This document shows positions 43,834 to 54,123 of a DNA stretch of 64,000 bases, one piece after another. The position numbers and the translations under genes were made by a program. Numbering within the stretch: the first letter of the stretch is position 1; each line of letters opens with the position of its first letter. The stretch spans positions 868,001 through 932,000 of the forward strand of contig NZ_JAPYPG010000001.1 in assembly GCF_029937755.1 (NCBI RefSeq), read 5' to 3'. The notes beneath the pieces are model-generated. The model made no database searches. It had not been told where the DNA came from and saw only the letters and a list, made by a program, of their open reading frames with translations. The DNA is from Henriciella sp. (lineage in GTDB: Bacteria; Pseudomonadota; Alphaproteobacteria; Caulobacterales; Hyphomonadaceae).

Positions 43834-43914
43834 CCGGGCCGGTGCCCAGAAAACGTTTGAAGTTTCGCAAATCTTATGGTGGTCTTGACGCGAGATTCGA
43901 GGTGGAGGGGCCTT

Positions 43915-44694
43915 ATGGAAGATCGCAATCTGGACATCGGCTACGTCTTTGAGAAAACGTTCGCCGTCATCGCGGAACGCTTCGTCGAACTTGTTGTCCT
44001 TTCGCTTGTCCTCGTCGGGATACCAAACCTGATCCTGAGCTGGATCTCGGCGCAGATGGTCGATCAGGCGATCTCGTCAGGCAACGGATTTGCTGTCTTC
44101 TCGCCGGGCTACCTGATCATGAGTTTCCTGATCGGGCTTCTGCCGCTCCTGCTTCAGGCGGCCGTGATTCATACGACGGTCGAGGCCATGACGAAGCGTG
44201 TGTCGGATTTCGGAAGTTCGCTCTCCGTGGCGCTGGGCTCTTTCCTGCCGCTGATTGTTCTCTCCATCATCCTCAGCGTGTCCTATTTCATCGGCCTGAT
44301 GCTTCTGGTCGTGCCCGGCCTGATCCTCATGACGCTCTGGGTTGTGGCCGTGCCCTGCCTCGTCATCGAGCGTGCGGGCATCATCGGTTCTCTCGGGCGC
44401 AGCTTCGAGCTGACCGAGGGCCAGCGCTGGCGGATCTTCGCGCTCATGGTGCTTGCCTTCATCGCCATGATGATTGCTGGCGCCATTGTAGGCGCGCTCA
44501 GCTTCGGCGCCGCCACAGGCGCGCAATCCTATGGCGCGGTTGCGGGCTTCAGCATGTGGAGCGGCCTGCTCAATGCCATCCTCGCCATGGCGGGGGGCGT
44601 TGTCGGCGCGGTCGGCGTGTCGGTTCTCTACGTCCACCTGCGCGACCTCAAGGAAGGCACATCGATCGACACGATTGGCGAGGTCTTCCGCTAG
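43915..44694 (+). CDS. Multi-pass membrane protein, GDPD membrane-domain-like
   Basis: A 259-residue membrane protein with six predicted helices, separated by polar segments such as IERAGIIGSLGRSFELTEGQ. This W/R-rich element and the helix pattern resemble the glycerophosphodiester phosphodiesterase membrane domain family (PF10110), which lacks the phosphodiesterase itself. Start at 43915 after GGAGGGG. Function is unknown. Confidence 0.62.
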   Translation: MEDRNLDIGYVFEKTFAVIAERFVELVVLSLVLVGIPNLILSWISAQMVDQAISSGNGFAVFSPGYLIMSFLIGLLPLLLQAAVIHTTVEAMTKRVSDFGSSLSVALGSFLPLIVLSIILSVSYFIGLMLLVVPGLILMTLWVVAVPCLVIERAGIIGSLGRSFELTEGQRWRIFALMVLAFIAMMIAGAIVGALSFGAATGAQSYGAVAGFSMWSGLLNAILAMAGGVVGAVGVSVLYVHLRDLKEGTSIDTIGEVFR

Positions 44695-44812
44695 CCGCTT
44701 CCGGGCGCGGTCGCTGGGGCGATCCGGTAGGGAGAGCAGCCGGAAAATAAATCGGACGAACGCTGAACAAGTCTGTTAGTGTTTACCGAGGCTGCCCTCA
44801 GGAGGTCCCCCC

Positions 44813-45829
44813 ATGGAAACCGTTCTCGTGACGGGTGCGACTGGCTTCATCGCCTCGCACCTCATCCTTAACCTGCTCGACAAGGGCTATCAGGTGCGCG
44901 GCACGGCGCGCTCTGCCGAAAAGGCCGAGCGTTTGAACAAGATCCTGTCGGACTATGCCGGCAAACCGGTCGAGATTCCGATCATCGCAGCTGACCTTGG
45001 CAGCGATGATGGCTGGGCCGAAGCGGTTGAGGGCTGCACCTATGTCCAGCACGTCGCCTCGCCCTTTCCGGCGACGGTGCCAAAGCATCCCGACGAGTTG
45101 ATCATTCCGGCCCGCGACGGGGCCCTGCGCGTCCTGAAAGCAGCAAAAGCGGCCGGCGTGAAACGCGTCGTGATGACATCCTCCTTTGCGGCCATCGGCT
45201 ATGGCTGGGGCGAGAACCGCCCGAACCCGCTCACCGAAGCGCACTGGTCCAATCCCGACGACCTGGAAGACAACACACCCTATGCGCGCTCAAAGACAAT
45301 CGCGGAGCGGGCCGCCTGGGATTATGTGGAGGGCGAGGGCAAGGGGCTTGAGCTTGCCGTGATCAATCCGGTCGGCGTGTTTGGCCCGGCGATGAGTGGG
45401 GATGTCTCGACTTCGCTGCAGATCGTCAGCCAGCCGCTCGAAGGCAAACTGCCAGCCTATCCGAAGATTTGCTTCGGCATCATCGATGTGCGTGACGTCG
45501 CCGAAGCCCATGCCCGCGCCATGACCCTGCCTGAAGCCGCCGGCGAGCGTTTCCTGCTGAGCGACGAGGTGATGTGGATGGAGGAAATGGGCCAGGTGTT
45601 GCGAGAGGCTTATCCGGACCGCAAGGTCCCGAAGGGGACGCTGCCGAACTGGCTGGTGCGCGCCGCGTCCTGGTTCAATCCGCCGCTGAAGCAGATCCTG
45701 CCGGAGCTTGGCCGTGACCGTCAGGTCTCGAACGAGAAGCTGAGACGCGTCCTGGGCATCACGCCGATCCCAGCGGAAGACGCCATTCGTGCCAGTGCCG
45801 ACAGCCTGATCAGGCTTGGCGTGGTCTGA
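44813..45829 (+). CDS. NAD(P)-dependent epimerase / dihydroflavonol reductase-like
   Basis: A 338-residue extended SDR. TGATGFIASHL binds the nucleotide, YARSK holds the catalytic Tyr and Lys, and VINPVGVFGP is conserved in aldehyde and flavonol reductases. RBS AGGAGG lies just before the ATG. Members reduce aldehydes, ketones or sugar nucleotides; this one resembles the cinnamoyl-CoA/dihydroflavonol reductase group. It is followed closely by the convergent Gly-rich gene. Confidence 0.85.
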   Translation: METVLVTGATGFIASHLILNLLDKGYQVRGTARSAEKAERLNKILSDYAGKPVEIPIIAADLGSDDGWAEAVEGCTYVQHVASPFPATVPKHPDELIIPARDGALRVLKAAKAAGVKRVVMTSSFAAIGYGWGENRPNPLTEAHWSNPDDLEDNTPYARSKTIAERAAWDYVEGEGKGLELAVINPVGVFGPAMSGDVSTSLQIVSQPLEGKLPAYPKICFGIIDVRDVAEAHARAMTLPEAAGERFLLSDEVMWMEEMGQVLREAYPDRKVPKGTLPNWLVRAASWFNPPLKQILPELGRDRQVSNEKLRRVLGITPIPAEDAIRASADSLIRLGVV

Positions 45830-45832
45830 AGC

Positions 45833-46381
45833 CTAGCGGCAGCCGCAGCCGCCGCCACCCTTCTTGCCGCCACGCTTGCCCTTGTAGCCACCCTTGAAGC
45901 CGCCGCGGAAGGCAAGGCGCATGCTGGCTGACGCACGCGCACTGGCGGATGCGCGGGCGCTGGCATAGGCAAAACCGCCGCCGCCGCCATAATAGCCGCC
46001 ATCGACACCGGACCCGACGCCGCCACCAAAGCTGGCAACATCAATCTCGAGGCCGCGCGGAGCCGGTGCGTGATAGACCGGACGCGGCGGCGGAGGCGCC
46101 GCCTGCGGCGTGCAGCAGATGCCGCCGATCGTGTAACGCGTTACATAATGACGGGTCTTCGACTCATCGACATAGCGGCGAACCTGGGTCTCATGGACCT
46201 CGTCCGGGGGGCAGTACCAGTCATCTCCGCCGATCAGCTCGCAACCATTTTCATAAATGTGGGCCTGCAGCGGTGGCGGGCCTTTCTGGACGGGCCGGTC
46301 CGGATAGCCATCGGCCCAGGCTGGGCCAGCCGCCAGCATGAAAGCGGCAGCAATGGCGGCGAGACTGTAGCGTTTTGACAT
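45833..46381 (-). CDS. Secreted Gly/Ala-Ser-rich, Cys-containing protein
   Basis: A 182-residue protein with a signal peptide cut near AWA-DG. The mature part has four cysteines in its first half (GCELIGGDDWYCPP and GICCTP), then a Pro-rich stretch, a glycine run (YYGGGGGFAYA), an Ala/Ser/Arg repeat (ASARASASARASASMR) and a basic Gly-rich end GGKKGGGGCGCR. I do not recognise the family. The composition suggests a surface or matrix protein. The ATG at 46381 follows AGGAGG. A GGGTTAACCC palindrome lies about 110 bases upstream. Confidence 0.65.
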   Translation of the reverse strand: MSKRYSLAAIAAAFMLAAGPAWADGYPDRPVQKGPPPLQAHIYENGCELIGGDDWYCPPDEVHETQVRRYVDESKTRHYVTRYTIGGICCTPQAAPPPPRPVYHAPAPRGLEIDVASFGGGVGSGVDGGYYGGGGGFAYASARASASARASASMRLAFRGGFKGGYKGKRGGKKGGGGCGCR

Positions 46382-46555
46382 GCAATTCGCCTCCTGAGCG
46401 AAGAATCCGGACATCCCGGTCAAGGGCAGCAAACCGGGGGCCATCGGCTGGTTTGCCAACAGTAAACGGCTGCAGGAGGCATGATGCAAACGGGTTAACC
46501 CATGGCGCGAGTGACGGTCGCGTCTTGCGGGCAGGATGAAAGAGGTGTCCTGTGC

Positions 46556-46741
46556 TCAGAAGTCGTAGGTGATGCCCTTGCGCTCCCAGTCGCCGAACCG
46601 GGTCGGCTCACGATGCTTCGGTCCGCCTTTTTCGTTGGCGCGCCGGGCTTCCAGCTCCTGTTCATGCTTCAGCTGCTCGTCACGGCGCTGTTCGGCTTCT
46701 GCCAGGGCGCGTTCGGCTTCGGGAGTGAGTTTGCGGGTCAT
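46556..46741 (-). CDS. Succinate dehydrogenase assembly factor 4-like (DUF1674)
   Basis: A 61-residue protein. The C-terminal EPTRFGDWERKGITYDF is the DUF1674/SDHAF4 signature; mitochondrial SDHAF4 binds flavinated SdhA and helps it join SdhB. Likely the same role here for complex II. It is divergent from htpX, in a gene order (DUF1674, htpX, rsmB) familiar from Alphaproteobacteria. The sdh genes are outside the window. Confidence 0.88.
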   Translation of the reverse strand: MTRKLTPEAERALAEAEQRRDEQLKHEQELEARRANEKGGPKHREPTRFGDWERKGITYDF

Positions 46742-46854
46742 GACATTTCTTTAATTCGGTGCAGGCACGACTCCCACACGCGTTAACACTTTCCATATAT
46801 TCGCCTGACAGAGATTAAAACGAAGACCGTGCGTATCAAGGAGCGAGAATCGCC

Positions 46855-47763
46855 GTGGGCACAATGAAGACCTTCATCCTGCTGGCCGCCATGACGGCGC
46901 TGTTCATGGCCGTTGGCTATCTGGTCGGCGGAATGGTCGGCATGGCCATCGCGTTCGGCGTGGCGCTGATCATGAACGCGTTCTCCTGGTGGAATGCCGA
47001 CAAGATCGTGCTTCGCATGCAGGGCGCGCGCGAAGTGACCGAGGATGAGCGGTCGCCGGTCATCCGCACCTTCGCCAGTGACACCCGTGCGCTGGCCGAA
47101 CATGCCGGCATGCCTGAGCCGAAAATCTATGTGATCGACACGCCTCAGCCCAACGCCTTCGCGACGGGCCGCGATCCGAAGCATGCCGCTGTCTGCGCGA
47201 CGATGGGCCTGCTCAATTCCCTGACACGAGAGGAAGTCGCAGGCGTCATGGCGCACGAGCTCGCCCACGTCCAGCATCGCGACACGCTGACCATGACGGT
47301 GACGGCGACGCTCGCCGGTGCGATCGGCATGCTCGCCAATTTCGCGATCTTCTTCGGCAATCGTGAGCGAGGCGGGATCCTGACGTCGATTGCCATCATG
47401 ATCTTCGCCCCGATGGCGGCCGCCCTCGTCCAGATGGCGATTTCCCGCTCGCGCGAGTATGAAGCCGACCGCCTCGGCGCGGAAATCTGCGGTAATCCGC
47501 ACTGGCTGGCATCCGCGCTCGAAAAGATCGACCGGGGCGCCAAGGCTACGCTCAACCAGCGCGCCGAAGCCAATCCGGCCATGGCCCACATGTACATCAT
47601 GAACCCGCTGGCCGGTAAGGGCGCCGACAATCTCTTCTCGACGCACCCGGCAACCGCCAACCGAATCGAAGCGCTGCGCAAGCTCGCCAAGGACATGAAC
47701 ATCACCCCGGCGGGCAACCTCGCTGAACCGGAACCGGCGCGCGCCGCCGGCCCGTGGGGATGA
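46855..47763 (+). CDS. htpX: Membrane zinc protease HtpX
   Basis: A 302-residue protease that removes damaged membrane proteins. Two hydrophobic helices at the N-terminus, the zinc motif HELAHVQH (H-E-x-x-H) and the third ligand in [10 protein letters not shown] are visible. AAGGAG sits 11 bases before the GTG at 46855, favoured over the ATG at 46864. The stop overlaps the rsmB start (ATGA). Confidence 0.95.
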   Translation: MGTMKTFILLAAMTALFMAVGYLVGGMVGMAIAFGVALIMNAFSWWNADKIVLRMQGAREVTEDERSPVIRTFASDTRALAEHAGMPEPKIYVIDTPQPNAFATGRDPKHAAVCATMGLLNSLTREEVAGVMAHELAHVQHRDTLTMTVTATLAGAIGMLANFAIFFGNRERGGILTSIAIMIFAPMAAALVQMAISRSREYEADRLGAEICGNPHWLASALEKIDRGAKATLNQRAEANPAMAHMYIMNPLAGKGADNLFSTHPATANRIEALRKLAKDMNITPAGNLAEPEPARAAGPWG

Positions 47764-49043
47764 GCGGCGCGAAAGCAAGACAGGCTGCTGCAGACCTCCT
47801 GATCGAGACGCTCGACAATCGCCGGACGCTCGATGAAGCGATGGTGACGTCGGAGCATTATTCGAAGATGCAGGGGGCCGACCGCGGTTTTGCCCGGGCG
47901 ATAGCGAGCGCGGCGCTGCGCCAGCTGGGCCGCATCGACAAGGGGCTGGCACCCTTTCTCTCACGTCCGCTGGAAACCGCAACGCCGCCGGCCCGGGCCC
48001 TGCTCAGGGTCGGGGCCGCACAGGCCTGGCTGCTTGAGACACCGGATCATGCCGTGGTCAGTGAAACCGTCGATGCCGCCAAGGGCTGGGCCCGTGCGCG
48101 CTCCTCCTCCGGTTTCCTGAATGCCGTCCTGCGCAAGGTGGTCAACGACCGCTCGCATTTCGACAAGGCGCCTGTGACTGCGATCTGGCCGGACTGGCTG
48201 ACCGTGGAGCTGATGACCAGCCTCGGCGTCGAGGCCGCGACCGCCATGGCGACCGCGCAGCTCGACGAACCGGACCTGCACCTGACGCCGAAGGATGTGG
48301 CCGCCATTTCCACGCTTGCCGAAGCGGCGGCTGGCCAGGTGATTGGCGGCATCAGCGTGCGTGTGCCGACAGGTGATGTGTCAGCCTTGCCGGGCTTCGA
48401 GGCCGGTGACTGGTGGGTCCAGGATGTCGCCGCCGCGCTGCCGGTGCACCTGTTAGGGGCGCAACCGGGCGAGCGGGTGCTGGATCTCTGCGCTGCCCCG
48501 GGCGGCAAGACCATGCAGCTTGCCACCGCCGGGGCTTCGGTGACGGCGATCGACCGCTCGGCGGTCCGCCTGGAACGGGTTCATGAAAACCTTGCCCGCA
48601 CAGGCCTGTCTGACCGGGTCGAGACCGTGAAGGCAAAGGTCGAGGACTGGTCGCCGCCTCAACCGGCAGACCGGATCCTGCTCGATGCCCCGTGTTCTGC
48701 GCTCGGCACGCTGCGCCGCCATCCCGAAGGCGCCTGGATAAAGAGTCCGAATGACATTGCCCGCTTTCCCGATGTTCAGGCCCGTCTTCTGGAGCAGGCC
48801 GCAGGCATGCTGAAGCCGGGCGGAACGCTCGTCTATTGCGTCTGCACCCCGCTGGCACGCGAAGGTGTCGAGGTGGTCGACCGCGTTCTGAAAACCACGG
48901 GTCTGAAGCGCTCACCCATTACCGCCGAGGAGGCCGTTGATTTTGCCGCCGGGCTGACATCGGACGGCGATCTCGTCACCTTGCCGAATGGCCGCTACGG
49001 CCATGATATCTTCCAGATTTCGCGTCTTGTCCGCGAGAATTGA
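47760..49043 (+). CDS. rsmB: 16S rRNA m5C967 methyltransferase-type protein RsmB
   Basis: A 427-residue RNA cytosine methyltransferase. An N-terminal NusB-like domain (about 1-140) binds RNA and the C-terminal domain has motif [16 protein letters not shown], motif [16 protein letters not shown] with the assisting Cys and motif VI VYCVCTP with the catalytic Cys. The ATG at 47760 overlaps the htpX stop; a GTG at 47754 is possible. It methylates helix 31 of 16S rRNA in E. coli. Confidence 0.9.
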   Translation: MSGAKARQAAADLLIETLDNRRTLDEAMVTSEHYSKMQGADRGFARAIASAALRQLGRIDKGLAPFLSRPLETATPPARALLRVGAAQAWLLETPDHAVVSETVDAAKGWARARSSSGFLNAVLRKVVNDRSHFDKAPVTAIWPDWLTVELMTSLGVEAATAMATAQLDEPDLHLTPKDVAAISTLAEAAAGQVIGGISVRVPTGDVSALPGFEAGDWWVQDVAAALPVHLLGAQPGERVLDLCAAPGGKTMQLATAGASVTAIDRSAVRLERVHENLARTGLSDRVETVKAKVEDWSPPQPADRILLDAPCSALGTLRRHPEGAWIKSPNDIARFPDVQARLLEQAAGMLKPGGTLVYCVCTPLAREGVEVVDRVLKTTGLKRSPITAEEAVDFAAGLTSDGDLVTLPNGRYGHDIFQISRLVREN

Positions 49044-49155
49044 TTAAAATCAGGCAACTTTCCGCCTTTCGCCTTAAAATGGCCTGCTGAGGTTCATATC
49101 TCGTTCAGCCGGAAAGCCAGATAATCTGGTCGTCCAATGTGCAAAGGAGCACCCA

Positions 49156-49650
49156 ATGACGACTGAAACAGCAACCGTTAAGACGCCGAGCAGGATGATG
49201 GCCGGCGCCTTTGCCGCCCTTACTCTCGCGCTCGCGGGCTGTGCCAGCGGCTATGGCGCCAACACTGTCAGCTCATCGAGCGTCGGTTATGCCTCGACCG
49301 TTCGCGAAGGGACGGTGACGTCCGTCCGCGAAGTGGTTATCCGCCCTGACAATTCCGTCATCGGTGTTGCGACCGGTGCGATTCTTGGCGGTCTCGCGGG
49401 CTCAGAGCTCGGCGGGGGCGACAAGGCCCAGACGGCCGGTGCCGTTGGGGGTGCCGTTCTCGGCGGCATCGCCGGTAACGAAGTCGGCAAGGGCGTGAAC
49501 ACCAAGCGGGGCTTTGCCTACACCGTCCGTTTCAACGATGGGAATGTGAAGGAAATCGTGCAGGGCAATGATATCTACATCCAGCCCGGCACCCGTGTGA
49601 ACGTGACCTTCCGTGAGGATCGCGTCACCGTTGCTCCCGCGGGCTACTAA
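49156..49650 (+). CDS. 17-kDa surface antigen family / glycine-zipper lipoprotein
   Basis: A 164-residue outer-membrane lipoprotein. The lipobox is LALAGC; two glycine-zipper blocks follow (GAILGGLAGSELGG and GAVLGGIAGNEVG), then a C-terminal beta region. It resembles the Rickettsia 17-kDa antigen and SlyB/Pcp. Such proteins stabilise the outer membrane. RBS AAGGAG precedes the ATG. A terminator follows. Confidence 0.85.
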   Translation: MTTETATVKTPSRMMAGAFAALTLALAGCASGYGANTVSSSSVGYASTVREGTVTSVREVVIRPDNSVIGVATGAILGGLAGSELGGGDKAQTAGAVGGAVLGGIAGNEVGKGVNTKRGFAYTVRFNDGNVKEIVQGNDIYIQPGTRVNVTFREDRVTVAPAGY

Positions 49651-49700
49651 CTAAAGGTAGCGCGCGGAACACACCCGTGCTGCAAACATGCATAGATGAG

Positions 49701-49736
49701 CCGCCGTCAGCCTTGTGCTGGCGGCGGTTTGGTTTT
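49701..49736 (+). terminator. Terminator after the glycine-zipper lipoprotein gene
   Basis: CCGCCGTCAGC and GCTGGCGGCGG form an 11-base stem (one G-T pair), followed by TTTGGTTTT, 50 bases after the stop and just ahead of rpe. Confidence 0.75.
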
Positions 49737-49747
49737 AGGCGATAAGC

Positions 49748-50416
49748 ATGCGTGACGTCCTCATTTCTCCCTCCATCCTGTCGGCTGACTTTGCAAAGCT
49801 TGGCGAGGAAATCCGGGCCATCGACAAGGCTGGCGCCGATATGATTCATGTCGATGTCATGGATGGGCACTTCGTACCGAATCTGACCTTCGGCCCGCCG
49901 GTCATCGAGAAGTTGCGGCATCATTCCGACAAGCCCTTCGATGTGCACCTGATGATCGCTCCGGTTGATCCGTTCATCGACGCCTTCGCCGCTGCCGGAG
50001 CAGACATTCTGACGGTCCATCCGGAAGCCGGCCCGCACCTTCACCGTACGTTGCAGGCCATCCGCGCCGCCGGCATGAAGCCCGGCGTGGCGCTCAATCC
50101 CGGCACACATGAGGACGTGATCGATCCGGTCATCGACGATATCGACATGATCCTCGTCATGTCGGTCAATCCGGGCTTTGGCGGACAGAGCTTTATCGAC
50201 AGCCAGCTGCGCAAGATCGAGGCATTGCGGAAGAAAATCGATGCCACCGGACGGAAAATCATTCTCGAAGTCGATGGCGGGCTCAATCCTGAAACGGCCC
50301 CGAAAGCCATTGATGCGGGCGTCACGGCCATTGTCGCCGGCTCTGCGGTGTTCAGGGGGGGACCGGACCGGTACGCGGAAAACATCGCGGCGCTCCGTGG
50401 TGAAATGGTAAGCTGA
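49748..50416 (+). CDS. rpe: Ribulose-phosphate 3-epimerase
   Basis: Interconverts ribulose and xylulose 5-phosphate in the pentose phosphate pathway. The 222-residue TIM barrel has [27 protein letters not shown] with metal ligands, [13 protein letters not shown] and VDGGLN. It is 21 bases upstream of the heparinase-like gene. Placement between rsmB and purH blocks suggests co-inheritance. Confidence 0.96.
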   Translation: MRDVLISPSILSADFAKLGEEIRAIDKAGADMIHVDVMDGHFVPNLTFGPPVIEKLRHHSDKPFDVHLMIAPVDPFIDAFAAAGADILTVHPEAGPHLHRTLQAIRAAGMKPGVALNPGTHEDVIDPVIDDIDMILVMSVNPGFGGQSFIDSQLRKIEALRKKIDATGRKIILEVDGGLNPETAPKAIDAGVTAIVAGSAVFRGGPDRYAENIAALRGEMVS

Positions 50417-50436
50417 ACTGGACAGCCAGGCGAGTG

Positions 50437-52164
50437 ATGTCAGCCGAGTTTGCAAACCCAGGTCCCCCGCCCCGCCGCACGGCGGATGAAGATGCCGAGC
50501 TCTGGTCGCGCCTGACCGGCAAGGCCGGTGAGGAGGCGACAGCCAGCCCGATCCACCGGCTCAAGATTGCCGGCTCGGCGCCCGAGGGTTTCGGTCTTTA
50601 TCCGCGCTCTGTCGCGCCGCCGGATGAGCTGCGCGGCGAAAGCCTGATGCGTGACATCTGGCGGATCGGCATGGCGAAGATGGAGATGCCGGGCGGACGT
50701 CCGCCCTGGTCGCTCTCGATGCCCTCGCGCCATTTCGCCGACCGGATCCACCGCTTTGACTGGCTCGGCGACGTCGTCACACAAGGCGAGGCTGGTGCCG
50801 ATCGCGCCCGTTACCTTGTCGATGACTGGATCGAGAATTTCGGCCGCTTCCACGGCTTCGCCTGGCGTGCGGGCTGTGTGGCCGACCGGACCTGGAACTG
50901 GATGTTGAGTGGCCCGGCCCTGTTCGAGCATGGCGGGGATGACGCGGTCCATCACCGTCTTGAGGTCTTTGCCCGCCAGATCCGCCATATCGAGGCCTTG
51001 CACGATGATTGCAGCGAACCGGCCGCACGCTGGCGCATTGCTGTCGTGCTCGTCGCCCATGCCATCTGCCTGAAGCGTGGCAAGGGGCTGGATGAGGCCA
51101 TGGCGCGGCTCGACAATGAGTGCACCGCGCAGATCCTCCCGGATGGTGGCCATGTCACCCGCTCACCGGCGCGCGGCCTGCGCACCATGCTGGACCTCTG
51201 CGTCCTGAAGGGCCTGATCGAGCGCTCGGAACGGCTCGTGCCGAAGTTCATGGCGTCATGGATCGAGCGCCTTGGCGGGATGGTCGGTTTCTTCCGGGCC
51301 GGGGATGGCGCACTGCCGCCTTTCAACGACAGCCAGGAAAGCCTGCCGGAAACGCTTGATGCGGCGCTTGGATGTCTCGCAACACCGCCGCGCCGCTTCA
51401 CTGTTGCGCCGAAGTCCGGCTTTCACAAGCTGCAGAAGGGCCAGACCTGTCTGATCCTCGATGCCGGCAGCGCGCCGGAGGAGCCGTTCGGCGATGGTGC
51501 CCATGCCGGTGCCCTCGGCTTCGAGCTGCATGACGATGAAGCGCGGCTGGTCACCTCCTGTGGCTACAGCCCGGAGGTCGACATTGACTGGCAGGCGGCT
51601 GTCCGGCGCACCGGGGCCCACTCCACGCTGATTATCGCGAATGAAGATTCCGCGCCCTTCCTGCGCAATGATGAAACCGGCCTGACCTTTCCGGAAGGCC
51701 CCGAAGGGATATCCGCCAAGCGCCTTGAGGAGGCCGACGAGATCTGGCTTGATGCCCAGCATGGCGGCTACAAGAAGACGTTCGGCCTGCTGCACAGGCG
51801 GCGCCTGTTCATGAGTGGCGACGGGCGGCGGCTGACCGGCGAGGATTCGCTGGCCCGCCCGGTCTCGCAGGGCGTTGCCGATTCCTCCAGCCCCATTCCT
51901 TTCGTCGTGCGGTTCCACCTGCATCCCACTGTCCGGGCAAGCATGGGAGATTCCGCCATTCGACTGCAAACGGAGAATGGCTCGGTCTGGCGCTTCAAGA
52001 CCAGTCATGAAGCCGCCCGTCTCGACAAGACGATCTATCTGGCGCGCGGTATCGTTGAGCAGAGCCTGCAGATTGTCCTGAGTGGCCGGGCCGAACCTGA
52101 CAGTGACGGGTCTGCCCCGCCCAATGCGGTACGCTGGGCCTTTCTGAAGGATTCCCCTGCATGA
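50437..52164 (+). CDS. Heparinase II/III family protein
   Basis: A 575-residue protein with an N-terminal alpha/alpha toroid and a C-terminal beta-sandwich of the heparinase II/III type (residues about 330-560). DWLGDVVTQ and RTWNWMLSGP are typical of the alphaproteobacterial group located near purH. It has no clear signal peptide. It may degrade an acidic polysaccharide, but the substrate is unknown. The ATG at 50437 is preferred to the GTG at 50434. Its stop overlaps the start of the sugar dehydratase gene, suggesting a polysaccharide-related pair. Confidence 0.85.
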   Translation: MSAEFANPGPPPRRTADEDAELWSRLTGKAGEEATASPIHRLKIAGSAPEGFGLYPRSVAPPDELRGESLMRDIWRIGMAKMEMPGGRPPWSLSMPSRHFADRIHRFDWLGDVVTQGEAGADRARYLVDDWIENFGRFHGFAWRAGCVADRTWNWMLSGPALFEHGGDDAVHHRLEVFARQIRHIEALHDDCSEPAARWRIAVVLVAHAICLKRGKGLDEAMARLDNECTAQILPDGGHVTRSPARGLRTMLDLCVLKGLIERSERLVPKFMASWIERLGGMVGFFRAGDGALPPFNDSQESLPETLDAALGCLATPPRRFTVAPKSGFHKLQKGQTCLILDAGSAPEEPFGDGAHAGALGFELHDDEARLVTSCGYSPEVDIDWQAAVRRTGAHSTLIIANEDSAPFLRNDETGLTFPEGPEGISAKRLEEADEIWLDAQHGGYKKTFGLLHRRRLFMSGDGRRLTGEDSLARPVSQGVADSSSPIPFVVRFHLHPTVRASMGDSAIRLQTENGSVWRFKTSHEAARLDKTIYLARGIVEQSLQIVLSGRAEPDSDGSAPPNAVRWAFLKDSPA

Positions 52165-54038
52165 GCCCGCGCGACGAAGCCCGCCGCGCCATGGCGATCA
52201 CGCTGGGGTTCGATACCCTGGCCGCAATCCTTTCGATGGCGATTGCGATTTCGGCTCGGTGGCTCGCCACGGATGGGGCGCCTCCGAATGCCTGGCAGTC
52301 CGGTCTCGTGGCAACCGCCACCTTTGGCTTTGTGGCGCTGACAGCCTTCTACATGATGCGCGTGCACCGTCAGGTCTGGCGGCATGCCGGCTGGCCGGAT
52401 GCTGTGAAGATTGTCCAGGGTGTCGCGGTGGCGACCCTGATATTCGTGCCGATCATGTTCCTCTGGAACCGGCTGATCGGCTTCCCGCGCTCGGCCATCA
52501 TCCTGGCCGACGCCATCTGGCTCTCGCTGCTTTTCCTCGGCCGGATGGTCGCGCTGGCGCGGTCGACGAACCGGCCCTTCCAGATCTTCTTCTCCAATGC
52601 GCGCGCCGATGCGCCGATTGCCCTGCTGATCGCAAAGGCGACCGAGGCGCCGGCCATCCTGCGCCGCCTTAACGAGAATGATGACGGCGCCAAGGTGCGC
52701 ATTCTCGGCCTGATCGAACCGGACGGGGCCGAGTTCGGCCGCGCCATTCGCGGTGTGCCGGTGATGGGCGGCCTGGACGATCTCGGCAAGGCGCTGGACC
52801 TGCTGTCAGTGCGCTACGGGAAGACGCCTCTCGTCGCTGTTGCCGGGGTTGCGCGCGAGCGGGTCTACATGACGCGAATTCTCGAGGAGGCCGCCAACCA
52901 GAAAGCCGAGATCATGACGCTTGAGGCCGGCGGCGACGGTGGCGCAATGCTGCCCGTGCGCCCGTCCGACCTCCTCAAGCGCCGCGAGCGGATTCTCGAC
53001 AGCCGCCCGGTGGCTGAGCTGATCGAAGGCTCGAGCATTCTGGTGACCGGCGGCGGCGGGACGATCGGTTCGGAGCTGGCGCGCCAGTGTGCCCGGATGA
53101 ATCCGGCCTCGCTGACCATTTTCGACGCGTCGGAATACAATCTCTATGAAGCCGACCTGGCCCTGCGCAACGAGTTCCCGAACATCGACATCCATACCGA
53201 GCTTGGCGATGTGCGTGACGATGTGCGCATCGGCCGGCTGATGAAGACGATCCAACCGGAGATCGTCATTCATGCGGCCGCGCTGAAACATGTGCCGCTG
53301 ATGGAACGCAATGTCTGCGAGGCGATCCTGACCAATGTTGGCGGCGCCATCCGTACCGCGCGGGCCGCAGTCGATAACCAGGTCCAGAAGATGGTCTTTG
53401 TGTCCACCGACAAGGCGGTCAATCCGGACAATGTGATGGGCGCGACCAAGCGGCTGGCCGAGATCGCCATGACCCGCCAGGCCGAAGCCTCCAACCTGGC
53501 GGTGTCCATGGTGCGTTTCGGCAACGTCCTCGGCTCGTCAGGGTCTGTGGTCCCCCTGTTCGAGCGCCAGATCGCTGCGGGCGGCCCGGTGACGCTGACG
53601 CATCCGGATGTCACGCGATACTTCATGACCGTGGAAGAGGCTTCAGCGCTTGTCCTGCAATCGGCCACCCATAATGGCTCGCCGGGGACCGCCTCACTCT
53701 ATGTGCTCGACATGGGCGAGCCGGTGAAAATCAAGGCCCTGGCCGAGGCGATGATCCGGCTCAAGGGGCTCGTGCCGGGCCGCGACATCGAGATTCGCAC
53801 GACCGGCCTCCGGCAAGGCGAAAAGATGCACGAAATGCTGACCTACAATCATGAAGAGGTCCATTCGATCGGCATTGAGGGCATCTACAAGGTCGGCTCG
53901 CGTCACATCCCGGCCAATGATTTCGACGAACAGCTTGAGCAGCTGCTCCAGCTTGCCCGTGAGCGCCGGCGCAAAGAAGCGATCGAAGTGCTCTCCCACC
54001 TCGTTCCGGAATACAAACCGAAGCGCATGTCGGTCTGA
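52161..54038 (+). CDS. Membrane UDP-sugar 4,6-dehydratase/epimerase (CapD/FlaA1-like)
   Basis: A 625-residue protein: four N-terminal membrane helices, an N-terminal Rossmann-like domain and a C-terminal SDR domain with [13 protein letters not shown] and [17 protein letters not shown] (S-T-D-K replaces the S-M-D-K of WbpM; catalytic Lys kept). Such enzymes make UDP-6-deoxy-4-keto sugars for LPS or capsule. Its ATG overlaps the preceding stop. It follows the heparinase-like gene and precedes purH. Confidence 0.87.
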   Translation: MSPRDEARRAMAITLGFDTLAAILSMAIAISARWLATDGAPPNAWQSGLVATATFGFVALTAFYMMRVHRQVWRHAGWPDAVKIVQGVAVATLIFVPIMFLWNRLIGFPRSAIILADAIWLSLLFLGRMVALARSTNRPFQIFFSNARADAPIALLIAKATEAPAILRRLNENDDGAKVRILGLIEPDGAEFGRAIRGVPVMGGLDDLGKALDLLSVRYGKTPLVAVAGVARERVYMTRILEEAANQKAEIMTLEAGGDGGAMLPVRPSDLLKRRERILDSRPVAELIEGSSILVTGGGGTIGSELARQCARMNPASLTIFDASEYNLYEADLALRNEFPNIDIHTELGDVRDDVRIGRLMKTIQPEIVIHAAALKHVPLMERNVCEAILTNVGGAIRTARAAVDNQVQKMVFVSTDKAVNPDNVMGATKRLAEIAMTRQAEASNLAVSMVRFGNVLGSSGSVVPLFERQIAAGGPVTLTHPDVTRYFMTVEEASALVLQSATHNGSPGTASLYVLDMGEPVKIKALAEAMIRLKGLVPGRDIEIRTTGLRQGEKMHEMLTYNHEEVHSIGIEGIYKVGSRHIPANDFDEQLEQLLQLARERRRKEAIEVLSHLVPEYKPKRMSV

Positions 54039-54123
54039 GACATCTCGGCAAGTTGACCTTGCCCGGAGTCATGGTACGGCAAGCAGCAGTTCGCTATCGC
54101 CTTTTCTGAAGTGGTTTCCCTCC

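Noticed and set aside
46492-46501. GGGTTAACCC palindrome upstream of the Gly-rich gene as a CtrA site
   Set aside because: Only a half-site, more than 100 bases from the start codon and closer to a convergent gene; too weak to list as regulatory.
46502-46786. 94-codon plus-strand open frame upstream of htpX
   Set aside because: It is antisense to the DUF1674 gene, which has a clear family signature.
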